Shown: one piece after another, positions 33,351-43,403 of the stretch
Numbering within the stretch: the first letter of the stretch is position 1
Layout of the letters: each line of letters begins with the position of its first letter
Assembly (NCBI GenBank): GCA_030847615.1
Contig: JAUMIR010000003.1
Span: 26,348,501-26,412,500 of the forward strand
DNA: 64,000 nt
Origin: Gambelia wislizenii
Taxonomy: Eukaryota > Chordata > Lepidosauria > Squamata > Crotaphytidae
Direction: 5' to 3'
The notes under the pieces: model-generated
The model's input: only the letters and a program-made list of their open reading frames with translations
Told to the model about the DNA's origin: nothing
Databases searched by the model: none
Position numbers and translations under genes: made by a program

Positions 33351-33668
33351 TGAACAGAGATAATGGTTTCTTGGCACATTATACATATCATAACACTTAT
33401 TAAACACCCTAGTCTCACGAGGGCGCTCTTGGACCAGCTCACACTACATTCCTCCACATTATATATGGTCATCCACCCACCCTGGCCTTAGGCTACATAT
33501 TTCCTCTTGCCTTTGTCCCTCAATGACCCTAGTTAAACTAACTAGTCACCTCATCACCACACCCACTAGTTTTGCATTTCTTTTGCATTTCTATGGCTAT
33601 CCAACAGTCTGCTTATAAGGTTTGCTCCTGGGCACCATTTCACTCCAGCATCTGAGGAAGTAAACTAA

Positions 33669-34281
33669 GGGGTTGTCCAAATGGTGAAAAAACTCCTCAT
33701 GGAATGTGAGGAGAATCCTACTTGTCCCAATGGCATTCCATGTGATTTCACTGCATTCTGAAGGAGGGGGGGGGCAAAAAAGGCCAAAAACCTTGCCAGA
33801 AAAGCCTTCATGGCTTTTCCAGTCTTTTGAAAAAACAACAACGAGGGATTGCACATTTCTGCTCATTAGGATGAGCTAGTCGATCTGATTTGCTTGCCCA
33901 AACAAGATGAAGTACAAATCTGATTGGTCAGATGAGCACAGGGGGTGGGGCTTGCTAACAAAGCAAGTGCCTGCTGCCACCATGTTGGGTTTTTACCTTA
34001 GTGGATGAACACTAAGGCAAGAAAATGGAGTGTTGCAGTTGTTTTGCTTTTGTGTTCAAGCAAAAAATTGTTCAATCACACCTTGGGCATTGTTTTTTAA
34101 AAAATAAAGTCAGCAGTGGCAAATTGAGGTAAGTGCAAATCCAAGTAAATCACTCCTGTTTACTAGTGGGCATGCAAAGTTTATGGGGGCAAAAAAAAAA
34201 CCATTAGGAAAGGTTGCAGCTGCTGTTAAATATCATTACTATGAGGGGGTCCATTTTTATGGGGTCATATAGACATGTCCC
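33669..34281 (+). mobile_element. Non-autonomous DNA transposon, 'TCTAGATGRTGAAAA' family, copy 2
   Basis: It is inserted in the 3' UTR of the PLE. It starts 'ggggttgtccaaatggtgaaaa' minus the first bases of the target and ends 'tatagacatgtccc'. It shares 'cttgtcccaa', 'gaaggagggggggg', 'ccttcatggcttttcc', 'tctgattggtcagatgagc' and 'gctgccaccatgttggg' with the copies at 19726 and 38683. The TSD is not clear. Confidence 0.7.
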
Positions 34282-34401
34282 AGGTCTACAAAAGCTTATG
34301 CTACAATTTTCTCTTTCTCAGTCTCAAAGGTGCTACAAGATCCCCTTGCTTACTGATATTCCAGACTAACACAGCTATGTCTTTGAATTCGGTACTGTAA
34401 G

Positions 34402-34978
34402 AAGTTAGATTTATTGGTAAGAGAGGTGAATTAGAAACAGAAAGTACAGGGAACCATTTAGAAATATATTAATCATAGAAAAATATGAAATCAGACTAGC
34501 ATAACTTGAAATACATGTGTAGATATCAAAGGCGTAGGTCTCAGCAAGGGAAGAATTGGAGACCAAAATAATTTTAAAAGAATGTAATTATTGTCTTGTC
34601 TTATCACAAAGAAAACAGTAAAAATGAAATAGAATTATGAGTACAAAAAAGGCAGGTCCAGTTTTATAGCCAAATCCAACCCAGGTGCCATTTAATCAAT
34701 CAAGAACTGTAAAAGTCTGACTTGGATGTGACTTTCATTTGGTTTGACTGAGATACCTTTCACAATTCTTCATGTATGGTGTGGATCACTGGGTGGGCTT
34801 GAATCAGAATATTAGAAAAAGTTCACATGGCTTTAAATTAATTATTAATACAGATTTATCCTGTGTGTCCTTCTTTGGAACCTGGGCATAAACAGGTTGT
34901 TGTTGTTACAATGATGATGATTATGATGATGATGCACAAACTATTATTACCATTAATATATCAAATAACAAGTGTAAC
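34402..34978. other. Unannotated stretch with a GAT microsatellite
   Basis: AT-rich unique sequence; 34911-34934 is an imperfect (GAT)n. Confidence 0.45.
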
Positions 34979-34980
34979 CT

Positions 34981-35212
34981 AACTACCTTAGAGGCACCTG
35001 ATCAAAGACATCTGATCCTGGAAGCTAAGCAGGGTCAGCCCTGGTTAGTACTTGGATAAGAAACTGCCCACAAACACCAAGAACTGCAGACTATATTTCA
35101 GAGGAAGGAACTGGCAAACCTGCTTCTAAGTATTCCTTGCCTAAGAAAACCATATGAAATTCATGGAGTTGCCATAAGTTGACAGGTGACTCAAAGGCAC
35201 GTGCACACAAAT
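34981..35212 (+). mobile_element. 5S-rRNA-derived SINE
   Basis: The head contains 'tctgatcctggaagctaagc' with 'agggtc' next and 'ctggttagtacttggat' at 35041-35057. These are the 5S rRNA internal promoter elements (A box, intermediate element, C box). The 3' part is the RTE-type tail ('gttgccataagttgacag', 'gactcaaaggcac'). 5S-headed SINEs of this build are known from squamates. It is not a functional 5S gene: only about 75 bp of 5S sequence is present and it lacks a T-run terminator. Confidence 0.88.
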
Positions 35213-36138
35213 GTGCCCAAATAATTCAAACTCTATACAAAGAAAAGCTGGTGTGTGTGGTTTCTGTGTATTGTATTTATCAGGGCAAATCAGAAAAATG
35301 TCCATGGTGGAGGATGCACTGTTGCATGACCCAGGAGCACCACTTGTGAGCCATCGAAGTCTTATTCTGATATAGTGTTATCATTTGACTGTACACTAGA
35401 CATTTTTCATATTGTTTGCAACCATAAGAATGTCAGGTGTATACTATAAGCATTGTTGAGATTTTTGAAAATGTTAATAAACAACTAATGAGAAAAGAAT
35501 GGGAGACCTGACTTTCAAAATGGAGAAAAAGAAGAAGAAAACTAAGCTTTCTGGGGAGTTGAATTCTGTGCCCTATGTCTTATGGTTTCGTTCTAGACCT
35601 TTCCAGCATTACAGAAATTGTATAACCTTGACCAAAACCTTCAGTGTAGTCCCAATAAATAGGATCACAATTGCAACCTGAAGATGTGCTGTTTGTACAA
35701 GGTTTTCCTCCTATGTTAATAAAAGAGTAATGTAAAAAGCTTATGATAGGAAATCACCTACCCTCATCACTTTTACAACAGGACACGCTAATTATTTTAT
35801 TGCCCTTTATGATAGTGAAGTCTTCCTTTGGAGTATTAAATTATTTTTTCTTTTGTTTTATTATCAAAGTGTGGAGCTTTTTGATTAAAAAAACCACAAC
35901 CTGACAGATTTGCTGGTTATTTGGGGGCTGGTTCATATCAAAATCTGAACTCTATTTTCTCTACATGACTATGTATGTAAGTAGGTGGCCACTAGTGAAA
36001 CTTTAGCAAATCCACATTCAGATGCTTATACCAATATTTGTAGTTATGGCTGCCCTTGTCCAGCCCATGAAAGTTTTAATATGCTTGTTGGTCTTCCAGA
36101 TTCCACATTTTTTTTGTTGCTTTGGCTTTAGCAAACTA
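35213..36138. other. Unannotated stretch
   Basis: No gene or clear repeat; AT-rich. Confidence 0.4.
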
Positions 36139-36300
36139 AGGCTGCATATGCACTGCAGAAATAATTCAGTTTGACACTGCTTTAACTGCCATGGCTCAAT
36201 GCTATGGAATTCTGGGATTTGTAGTTTTGTGAGATATTTCACCTTATCTGTCAGAGAGCTCTGGTGCCACAACAAATGTAACAACTACAATGCTAAGAGA
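36139..36300. mobile_element. Palindromic MITE, 'caatcccaggattc' family, copy 3 (one half)
   Basis: The left half is well kept: 'gcactgcagaaataattcag', 'actgctttaactgccatggc' and 'gaattctgggatttgtagtt'. The right half is mostly lost after 'gagctctggtgcc'. Confidence 0.75.
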
Positions 36301-36683
36301 CTCATTATATTAGAATTACTATTAGTTTCTTTGTTGCTTCTCTGACAACACCCTCCTTACCCAGTCACTGAGTATTGAGGTGTGGCTTCTCTAGACAAAG
36401 TTAAGGTTGAGACATATTACTTCCATTTTGTGATAATGTATTTAACCATTCTCTGGAGGATGTTCTGGGTGATTTTCATAGGGTTTTTTTTTTTTTTTGT
36501 ATTAATGATCCCATACCTAATTGGTGCTTCTACAACTTTCTTCCAGGTGTAACACCTCCTTGTCCTCATGATGCTATTTGTTTATATATGTTCTCCAAAA
36601 AACTCTAGGGCCTTCAAGAAACATGTATATTTAATATGAGATCATATGACACTAGAACTACACACAGGTGAACGCTATTCAAT
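36301..36683. other. Unannotated stretch
   Basis: Unique-looking sequence with a T14 run near 36485. Confidence 0.4.
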
Positions 36684-36686
36684 TAC

Positions 36687-37255
36687 GGACTTTATAAGAC
36701 GAACAAAGGCAGCATAACGACACCATATAACTGCAAAAGGGTATGCAGCTCAGACAGCGTCACCATTTCACGGTTATGTCCTGGCCAACACTCGTATCTT
36801 TTAATTGATGGCTTAAGCTGTCAATAGATCCCTCCTTCCATTTTGGTGCCAACATTGCCAGCGTGCAAAACCTTGGGCCATTTAAATCTCATCACTGCAG
36901 CGAGAATGGCTAGTCTGGCACAAACACTTCCAGGTGAGATCAGGACAGCCAGGTAAGTTTTGCTCTTTTTATGACCCTCCCCAGGCTACTTGGGACTGTT
37001 AAAGTGTGGGTGGGTGCTTTGTGTAATTTTTTATGTCTTATTTTTATTTTTGAATTTCCTGCATGACAAAGTCTCGCAGGATTTCAAACAAGGAAGTGAA
37101 CGGGGCTCTGTTCACTTCATCTTCATTGCAGGAGCTGTCTTACCCAGGAGAGGAAGGTAAGTGTTGGGGGAGCATTCTTTTGCCAGCATAGAAATGTTTT
37201 GTTTTTTTTAAATGCTGGCAAAAGAATGTTTTAAGGGCAGTGTCTGATAAAGTCC
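36687..37255 (+). mobile_element. TIR transposon, GGACTTTATCAGAC family, copy B
   Basis: Termini are GGACTTTATAAGAC and GTCTGATAAAGTCC, with TAC on both sides (36684-36686, 37256-37258). The interior collinear with copies A and C includes 'ctgcaaaagggtatgca', 'tcaatagatcc', 'aggaagtgaacgg' and 'gctggcaaaagaatg'. At 569 bp it is close to the uninterrupted length. Confidence 0.92.
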
Positions 37256-37258
37256 TAC

Positions 37259-37546
37259 TTCTGGAACAGTGGGATGTAGCAGAGCTTATTTAGGCATGTC
37301 ACAGCAAAGAAGGTGAATACTTATGCAACCTAAAATGCCTGTTTGTTTTGCTTACTTAACTTTTGTGCCACATTAAAAATATTTTGTATCCTGAGGCATA
37401 AGATCTTTGTCAAGTATGAGCAGTCATGCTTGTTTAATGTGAAAAAATAGTAGTGATTATATCACAACTCTGTTCAAAACAAGTGTAATGTAATGGTTAA
37501 AACACTCTGCTGTAAGCTGGCAAGTACCTAAGTCATGTTATGTCTC
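37259..37546. other. Unannotated stretch
   Basis: No recognised feature. Confidence 0.4.
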
Positions 37547-37547
37547 T

Positions 37548-37772
37548 ATAGCGATAGCAATAGCATTTATATTTCTATATCGCTTAACAGTGCAAAGCAC
37601 TCCCTGAGCAGTTTACAATGTGTTAGTTAATTGCCCCCAATAAACTGGGTACTCAATTTACTGACCTATGGAAGGATGCAAGGCTGAGTCAACCTTGGAG
37701 CCCTGTAGGATTAAACTCACAACCTTGTGGCTGCAGTACCAGCATTTAACCACTGTGCCACCAGGGCTCTCT
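37548..37772 (-). mobile_element. tRNA-derived SINE (L2-tailed)
   Basis: On the minus strand the head 'ccctggtggcacagtggtta' (A box) and 'gtgagtttaatcc' (B box) are followed by 'aaggttgactcagccttgca' and 'ggcaattaactaacac'. The 3' end is truncated compared with 62511. A (CA)n repeat follows at 37966. Confidence 0.82.
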
Positions 37773-38239
37773 ACCATGTACTCAGCATAATAACATACAA
37801 AGGAGCTTTGCTAGAGCATTCCAGATGTCCATCTGGTCCAACAGATTGCTTCTCACAATAAAGACAGCCCTTAACCTCCTGATTGTGCTGAAAGGAGCTG
37901 AACTTGTTTGAAGTCTTCCCGTCAAACACTTGAAAATCCTTGAGGGGCTTTAAAGTGTTCATGCACACACACACACACACAAAATGCTTCAGTACCTAAC
38001 ATCTCCCCTTCTTTAAGGGCCCCAAATCATACATGGGTCAAGCAGTGCAACAGGTTGGGATCTAAGATCCCCAAAAGACATATTCAGGGTCTTGAAGCCC
38101 CTATCCAGTGCGTAATAAAAAAATATTTTTCTGGCCAAACAAAGCAAAAGTACTAAGCATTATTTTCAAGTGTTAGGCACCTGTAATATGTATAACCTAT
38201 ATTTCAGTCTTTGTTTATTTTTACAGTTTAGAGAAGCAT
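37773..38239. other. Unannotated stretch with (CA)n
   Basis: The (CA)n microsatellite lies at 37964-37980. No gene. Confidence 0.45.
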
Positions 38240-38464
38240 TGTTGGTGTTGTATGCCTTCAGGTCATTTCTGACTTATGGCAACCTTAAGGTGACCTTATC
38301 ATGGGGTTTTCTTGGAAATATTTGTTCAGAGGAGGTTGCCATTCACTTCTCCTGGAAAGAGGGTGACTTGCCCAAAGTCACCCAGTGGGGTTCCATGGCA
38401 GAGCAGGGATTTGAACCATAGTTTCCTGGGTTCTAGCCCAACATCCAAACCACTACACTATCCA
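38240..38464 (-). mobile_element. tRNA-derived CORE-type SINE, copy 2
   Basis: This is the most complete copy. On the minus strand it has the tRNA head ('tagtgtagtggtttgg', 'ggttcaaatccctg'), the MIR-like core ('ggtgactttgggcaagtcac') and the tail ('gccataagtcagaaatgacc', 'tgaaggcatacaacac'). Box A and B are recognisable, but the head is mutated. Confidence 0.85.
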
Positions 38465-38682
38465 AACAATGTCTGGGCAACCAGCCAAAGGCTGATTACT
38501 ACATAGCTGATAGCAAAGGCATAGCACAGTCAAGCTAATTACAGGCAAAAGAATCAAGGCAGTGTGCAGTCAGACACTTACTTTACTAGCAAGTAAAACA
38601 CAAGCCCACAAACAAAGTCTAATATACAAGGTCCAGGTCCATCAAACAGAGTTCAGGGTAGTCCAGCAGAATCCAGAGGCCC
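38465..38682. other. Unannotated; possible LTR remnant
   Basis: It has an LTR-like composition ('caagcccacaaacaaagtc', 'tccatcaaacagagttc'), but no ends can be defined. Confidence 0.3.
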
Positions 38683-38701
38683 GTCTACATGGTGAAAATA
38701 C

Positions 38702-39323
38702 TGTAGGGGGTATGAGTCTAAAATTAAAAATATATTAAAAATTCCAGGGATCTAGCCCTTTTAAAAATAAAAATATCTTCTTTAAAAGTAAAAACACTTT
38801 TCTTTCAAAGTAAGCAGAGTAAGGCATCGGAATGCAGACACAGCTCAATTAACATTTAAATGTGTGGTCTGATCACCCAGTCAATTAGACTCATTAAACA
38901 ACAAAGACGTCAGATTAAAAATGCCTCTCAAAAGTTTACTGAAGGTATATCAATCTTAATCTACATATTAAAACAAACTTAAAGGTCTTTAACTAACTAA
39001 CTAAGAGTATTTAGGGTAGGAAAACTCACCCAGCCTTAAGCAATGTGGGTTACATGGTGAAGGATAAAAAACAAGACTCTAAGATGGAAAGACTCAAAGA
39101 TGGCTACAGCCACATGGAGACAAACTTAAAAAGGAACTTTAAACAAAGTGTAATATAATATTTAAATTAGGTCATGTGATGAATAACCCATTGCTCCAGT
39201 TGGCTGAAATTGCCTAGGGAAAGAAGAAGGGGGAGTGGAAGAACTCATGCATGCAGGGAATTCCTAAACTGAACTTAACATGGGATACACAAGATCGTAT
39301 TGCATTACAATAATTTCCCCACA
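38702..39323 (-). mobile_element. LTR-like dispersed repeat, copy 2
   Basis: It is collinear with 4123-4806. On the minus strand it starts TGTGGGG and ends CCCCCTACA (TG...CA). Flanks read ATAC on the left and TTAC on the right, a possible 4-bp TSD with one change. The surrounding transposon, compared with 33669, shows that this block is an insertion. Confidence 0.6.
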
Positions 39324-39825
39324 TTTACCCCCATGAAATTCGCTGGGAGTTCTACCTGTCTAAACAGGATCCAGGACCAATCCACACTATTTGGAAGGAG
39401 GGCCCCAAATGGCAAAAACAATGGCGTAAAAGCCTTTGTAGATTTTCCCGTACTTTTTCAAAAACCATGAGAGGGGTGCACATTTTTGTTCATTTGGACT
39501 ATTGAACAATAAAAAACTCAAAGGGAAGCACAAAGCTGATTGGCCAGGTGAGAGCGGGGGCAGGGCTTGCTAGGAGGGCAAGCACCCGCTGCCACCATGT
39601 TGGATTTTCACCTTAGTGATTGCTGGCTAAGGCGATAAAACAGGATGAATATTTTATGTTCTGCTTTCCTATAAAATTGGAAAATTACTCTATTGCACAT
39701 CTTGGATGACTTTTTTTAAAAAGCCCGGTGGTAGTGAAGAACTAATGCGAGCAAATCACTTGTGGCTGCCATCAGGAATGCAAGGCTTATGGGGCTCCCG
39801 AGGCCAGAAAAACTGTTTAGACATG

Positions 39826-39921
39826 GATTTTCCTTGTTTTTTTTCCCCAAGCTGTGAGGCCGTGTTCTGAATAGTTTCTTTCTGACGTATCACCTGTATC
39901 TGTGGCTGGCATCTTCAGACA
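39826..39921 (-). mobile_element. Penelope-like tail fragment with 12-bp TSD
   Basis: A 96-bp insertion of the PLE end ('gattttccttg', 'ctgtgaggccgtgttctg', 'tgtggctggcatcttcag') is flanked by the exact 12-bp repeat TGTTTAGACATG (39814-39825, 39922-39933). It shows that even a 96-bp tail was integrated as a complete event. Confidence 0.88.
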
Positions 39922-40224
39922 TGTTTAGACATGTCACTACTGATGCGAGATGCCAATACTATGAGGTACTTTGGATTCCCCCCCGCCTTGTGTAGATGGG
40001 TCCCAGGTCAGGCAAACTGTGGCTCTGGAACATCCTCCTGCTCTGGTTCAGCAGGTCCTGGCATGTCCACTGCTTCAGCCTCTGAGTCAGAGTCCATTTC
40101 CAAGTTCTGGAAGCAGGGCATGACATATACCACATTGGCTCTCAGAGAGAAGCATGCTTGACATATTTTTATATTTTTTTATCAATCGGACAGTTTTGTA
40201 TCAGATACACACGTAGATTATAGA

Positions 40225-40552
40225 TATCCCTATATGTGCCTACCTGAGGATTGAAGTTAGGGGATGGGGTCCTCTGTGTCCCACTAGTAAAGTCAATACA
40301 CTGTGTTGGGACATGGGAGAGGGCCTTCCCAGTCATGTCACCCCAATTGTGGAATGCCCTCTCCTTGGAAGTCTGATTGGCACCAACACTCATTTCATTT
40401 AGGTGCCAAATGGAAACTTGGCTGTTCATCAAGGCCTCTGGGACTCATTAATTCATCCCAAATAGTGATGTTACATAATATTGCTCTGAGATCATTTTGA
40501 TATAGGGTGGGGTATACAAATATTAATAAAATAAATCATTATAATAAATAAA
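40225..40552 (+). mobile_element. L2 LINE 3' end
   Basis: The translation gives 'ERAFPVMSPQLWNALSLEV' with a damaged start, then 'LAPTLISF' and 'KASGTH', the C-terminal L2 pattern (ERAF...A-P-x-LWN-x-LP). The tail 'gggtggggtatacaaat' plus A-rich TAATAAATAAA closes it. Confidence 0.82.
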
Positions 40553-40887
40553 GCCATTGGCAATGCAGATTGGCAACCAAAATCAATAGAGCTTAAATTG
40601 CCATAAAGAAAAAAGGTTTTATTTTATTTTATATCCCACTTTTCTATCAGCACAGAACACAGCATGTTTATATTTATGTGTTCAGTCTTTGCTGGAATGC
40701 TGAATGCATATCCTGCTTGATTTGGCAAGTAATAGCATACTACATATCAATCTCTCATTCAATGGAAAATGTTCACATTTGGTAAAATTACCTTTTTCCT
40801 AATTACCAGAAGCACTGATGTGTAAACAGCATGTAGTTCTAATGGTCTTATCTTGTTTATTTGTGTTTTCTTTTCTTTGATGAACAT
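40553..40887. other. Unannotated, with a minus-strand LINE tail at its start
   Basis: 40610-40660 reads 'ttttattttatatcccact', the reverse complement of an L2-type tail. The rest is unrecognised. Confidence 0.4.
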
Positions 40888-40890
40888 ATA

Positions 40891-41223
40891 GTACTTTATC
40901 AGACGCTCTAACCCCCGGCCCCGCACGGAGGTCAGGAGGAGGACGCCACTGTCCCACTTCTGGTGGTCGATATTGCCTGCCCCATCCTCCTCTCATCCTT
41001 CCTCTGTGCTTCCTCCATTTTGGAGCAATGGAAAAGGCACCACTTTTTATTGACAGAAACTCCCGTCAATGAAAAGCGGTGCCTTTTTAATCCCTCCAGC
41101 ATGAAGGAAGCATGGAGGAAGGACAGGGGGAGGACGGGCGTGCAATATCGATCACTGGAAGTGGGACTGTGGGGTCCTCCTTCCGACCTCTGCGGGATTT
41201 TTTTAGTGTGTCTGATAAAGTCC
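40891..41223. mobile_element. Hairpin (foldback) MITE, family H4
   Basis: A 333-bp hairpin: 'gtactttatcagacgctc' on the left pairs with 'gtgtgtctgataaagtcc' on the right, and arms of about 160 bp meet near 41055 ('ttttattgacag' / 'cccgtcaatgaaaa'). The termini are those of the GGACTTTATCAGAC family, although the interior is unrelated to copies A-C. ATA lies on both sides (40888-40890, 41224-41226); the repeat could extend to ATATA. Confidence 0.9.
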
Positions 41224-41226
41224 ATA

Positions 41227-41510
41227 TAATTAATTCTTCATATTTTGCCAAAAACGGGACATAAGAATGTTATTGGGGATGGCAAAATTAAAAAAAAAAA
41301 AAAGTATTTCCCCTCTTACTGCGGTTGCATTCCTTCAAATACCCAGCTGAAGTTGATGTAATGGCTGCTGTCAGGTGGTGGTTGGAAGAAGAAAGAGCCT
41401 GATAAAGGTGGCTTCTCAACAAAGCTGATGTTGGCCTTCATTCGTTTTTCTGCAACCTGCTGGAAGGGATGCTGCCAGGTGCCAGTTCAAAGCAGGAAGA
41501 GCCTGATGGA
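41227..41510. other. Unannotated, degenerate tandem units
   Basis: The motifs 'agagcctgat(a/g)', 'gtggct/gaggct' and 'gctgatgttggcc' recur at 41395, 41500 and 42190, suggesting decayed units of roughly 100 bp that predate the LINE insertion at 41520. Confidence 0.4.
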
Positions 41511-41519
41511 AGAGGCTTT

Positions 41520-42093
41520 TCAGGAGGTGATAGTGTGCGCTGTATATGCACAATCCTAAATATACACTGGACTGACTATGTGATGGATGTTGCTGTCCTT
41601 GAGCAAGAAGGGATCACCAGCATTGAGGCCATGATATTGAGAACACAGCTGTGCTGGGCAGGGCACGTTTCTAGGATGGAGGACCATCGCCTCCCAAAAA
41701 TAGTATGGTGAACTCGCCACGGGTCAGCGTAAGAGGGGCACTCCAAAAAAGTGATACAAGGACTCCCTGAAACAACATCTCAGGCTCGGCCAAATTGATC
41801 ACCAGCAATGGTCCGCCCTGGCCTCACATCGGGAGGCATGGAGACACACTATCCACAATGCTGCAGCCTTATTTGAGAACTCATGCCAAACAAGTCTTGA
41901 AGAGAAACGACAATGCAGAAAGAATCACAACCCGGAAATATCACCCAAGGAGACCTTCTGCTGTGCTTTCTGCAACTGGACTTGTTTATCTCAGATTGGC
42001 CTTTTTAGTCATCAGCGTGCTTGCAGAAAGTACGGGATGAGTCCTTCCTGAATCTTCATTTGCGAAGAAAAGCCAGAGAGAGAGAGAGAGAGA
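41520..42093 (+). mobile_element. (GA)n-tailed LINE, copy 4 (longest)
   Basis: The TSD AGAGGCTTT is at 41511-41519 and about 42093-42101, overlapping the GA tail. The translation, with one stop and frameshifts, reads 'ILNIHWTDYVMD', 'ITSIEAMILRTQLCWAGHVS', 'EDHRLPKIV' and the terminal zinc knuckle. This is the conserved end of RTE/Vingi-like ORFs (clade uncertain). The tail has about 8 GA units. Confidence 0.9.
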
Positions 42094-42101
42094 GAGGCTT
42101 T

Positions 42102-42492
42102 GTTTTCCCTTTCTGCTGTAGTCTGTTGAGTTGGCTTGTGGAACATGGTACTTGGTGAAAAAAGGATCTCAATGGTGGTGTCTATTCAGCTGAACTGATG
42201 TTGGCCCTGCTTTCTTTCATTCCATATGTACTGCTGAGTTGTGGGAACATCACATTTTCTTAGCAGGATGTGCACCCATTCACAGAGGCAAATAGGATAG
42301 TGCCTATAACATCATTCCTAACAAGTGATTAAAATCCTTTTCATTATCCACACCATTTTATACTCATTTTTTCCCCTTTAGATCATCTTTAGAAGATGGG
42401 ACAATTCCTGTATTACTTGCAGGAACTCTTCCCTAGCTCTGGCCATCTTCCTAGTAAAGCTACTCCTTCTCTAGATTTTCCTTCAGTTTTTT
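42102..42492. other. Unannotated stretch
   Basis: No gene or clear repeat apart from the degenerate unit near 42190. Confidence 0.4.
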
Positions 42493-43112
42493 TCCAGGCT
42501 ATGAAGCTGTGTTCTGGAATACTTTCTTTCTGACATTTCACCTGCATCTGTGGCTGGCATCTTCAGAGAATGGTTGGGTAGGAGTGTGTCTGGGGTTTAT
42601 ATGCTGTGAACCCCGGTAGGGGAGTATATGTAAATTTGTGTAATTGAATAGTTAGTTTCTGGGTATAGAAATGCAAAATCCACAAACACCTGGACAACTT
42701 CAACAGGAAAGAAGAAACCCTAAAAGTAAACAAAACCTGGCTCCCAGTTTTGAAATACAATAGAATTAAAACTCAACACTTACAAAGGAATTCCACCCAG
42801 GGACAGGGGGATTCCCAGCAGATAATGGCCTATCAACCAACCATCAGCCAAACAGACACTAACGAGCCTTGCATTTCTATACCCAGAAACTAACCATTCA
42901 ATTACATAAATTTACATATACTCCCCTACAGGGGTTCAAAGCATATAAACCCCAGACACACTCCTATCCAACAATTCTCTGAGGATGCCAGCCACAGATG
43001 CAGGCAAAATGTCAGAAAGAAACTATTCCAGAACATGGCCTCACAGCCTGGAAAAAACCCAAGGAAAATCTATGGATGCCGGTTGTGAAAGCTTTGATTT
43101 CACGCTACTCCT
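42493..43112 (+). mobile_element. Penelope-like element with inverted 5' copy of its end, copy 1
   Basis: 42493-42670 is the minus-strand image of the 3' end (42880-43065). Then the plus-strand C-terminal coding piece starts abruptly at 'aatccacaaacacctggac'. It ends 'ggaaaatctatggatgccgg' plus 'ttgtgaaagc'. The minus-strand copy followed by the plus-strand copy is the PLE 'inverted LTR' layout. Confidence 0.85.
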
Positions 43113-43133
43113 TCTCCTTTCAGGAATGCCCTG

Positions 43134-43160
43134 ACACATCATCATCATCATCATCATATG
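43134..43160. repeat. (CAT)n microsatellite
   Basis: Seven or eight trinucleotide units between the two PLE copies. Confidence 0.85.
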
Positions 43161-43403
43161 ATGATTGCATGCATTCATGCAGTTACACATATTCTTCCTT
43201 ATCAGTGCTTCATTACACATTTCTATAGTCTTCCTAAAATATTTTTTAAAACAAAATGTTATCAAAAGGAAGATCAGTATTCTTTCAATATGGCTATTTC
43301 TTACCTCCTTATCACAAAGTTTCCCCATAATCATTATATAGAGATAATATATGGTGCTATTGGAAGTGAATTGAGACCAACAACCAACACCAAATTCCAA
43401 TTT

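Larger units (their letters stand above)
33042..34392 (+). mobile_element. GIY-YIG Penelope-like element (Poseidon type), split by a DNA transposon
   Basis: A 9-bp TSD (TACTATAAG at 33033-33041, TACTGTAAG at 34393-34401, one mismatch) bounds the element. It starts with an inverted copy of its own 3' tail (33042-33085), then has the end of the coding region, a 3' UTR with 'gcatctgaggaagta', and after the nested transposon the tail 'gtctacaaaagcttatgc' to 'actaacacagctatgtcttt'. This head-inverted organisation is a hallmark of Penelope-like elements. Confidence 0.85.
38683..40003 (+). mobile_element. Non-autonomous DNA transposon, 'TCTAGATGRTGAAAA' family, copy 3, with two insertions
   Basis: The left end 'ggcccgtctacatggtgaaaat' and the right end 'gtgtagatgggtcc' form inverted termini. 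The interior after the LTR-like insert is collinear with 33669 ('tttggaaggaggg', 'ctgattggccaggtgagagc', 'ctgccaccatgttgga'). It holds an LTR-like block (38702-39323) and a PLE tail (39826-39921), and so is older than both. Confidence 0.7.

Noticed and set aside
35000..35060. 5S rRNA gene
   Set aside because: Only the promoter-containing part is present and it continues into a LINE-type tail.
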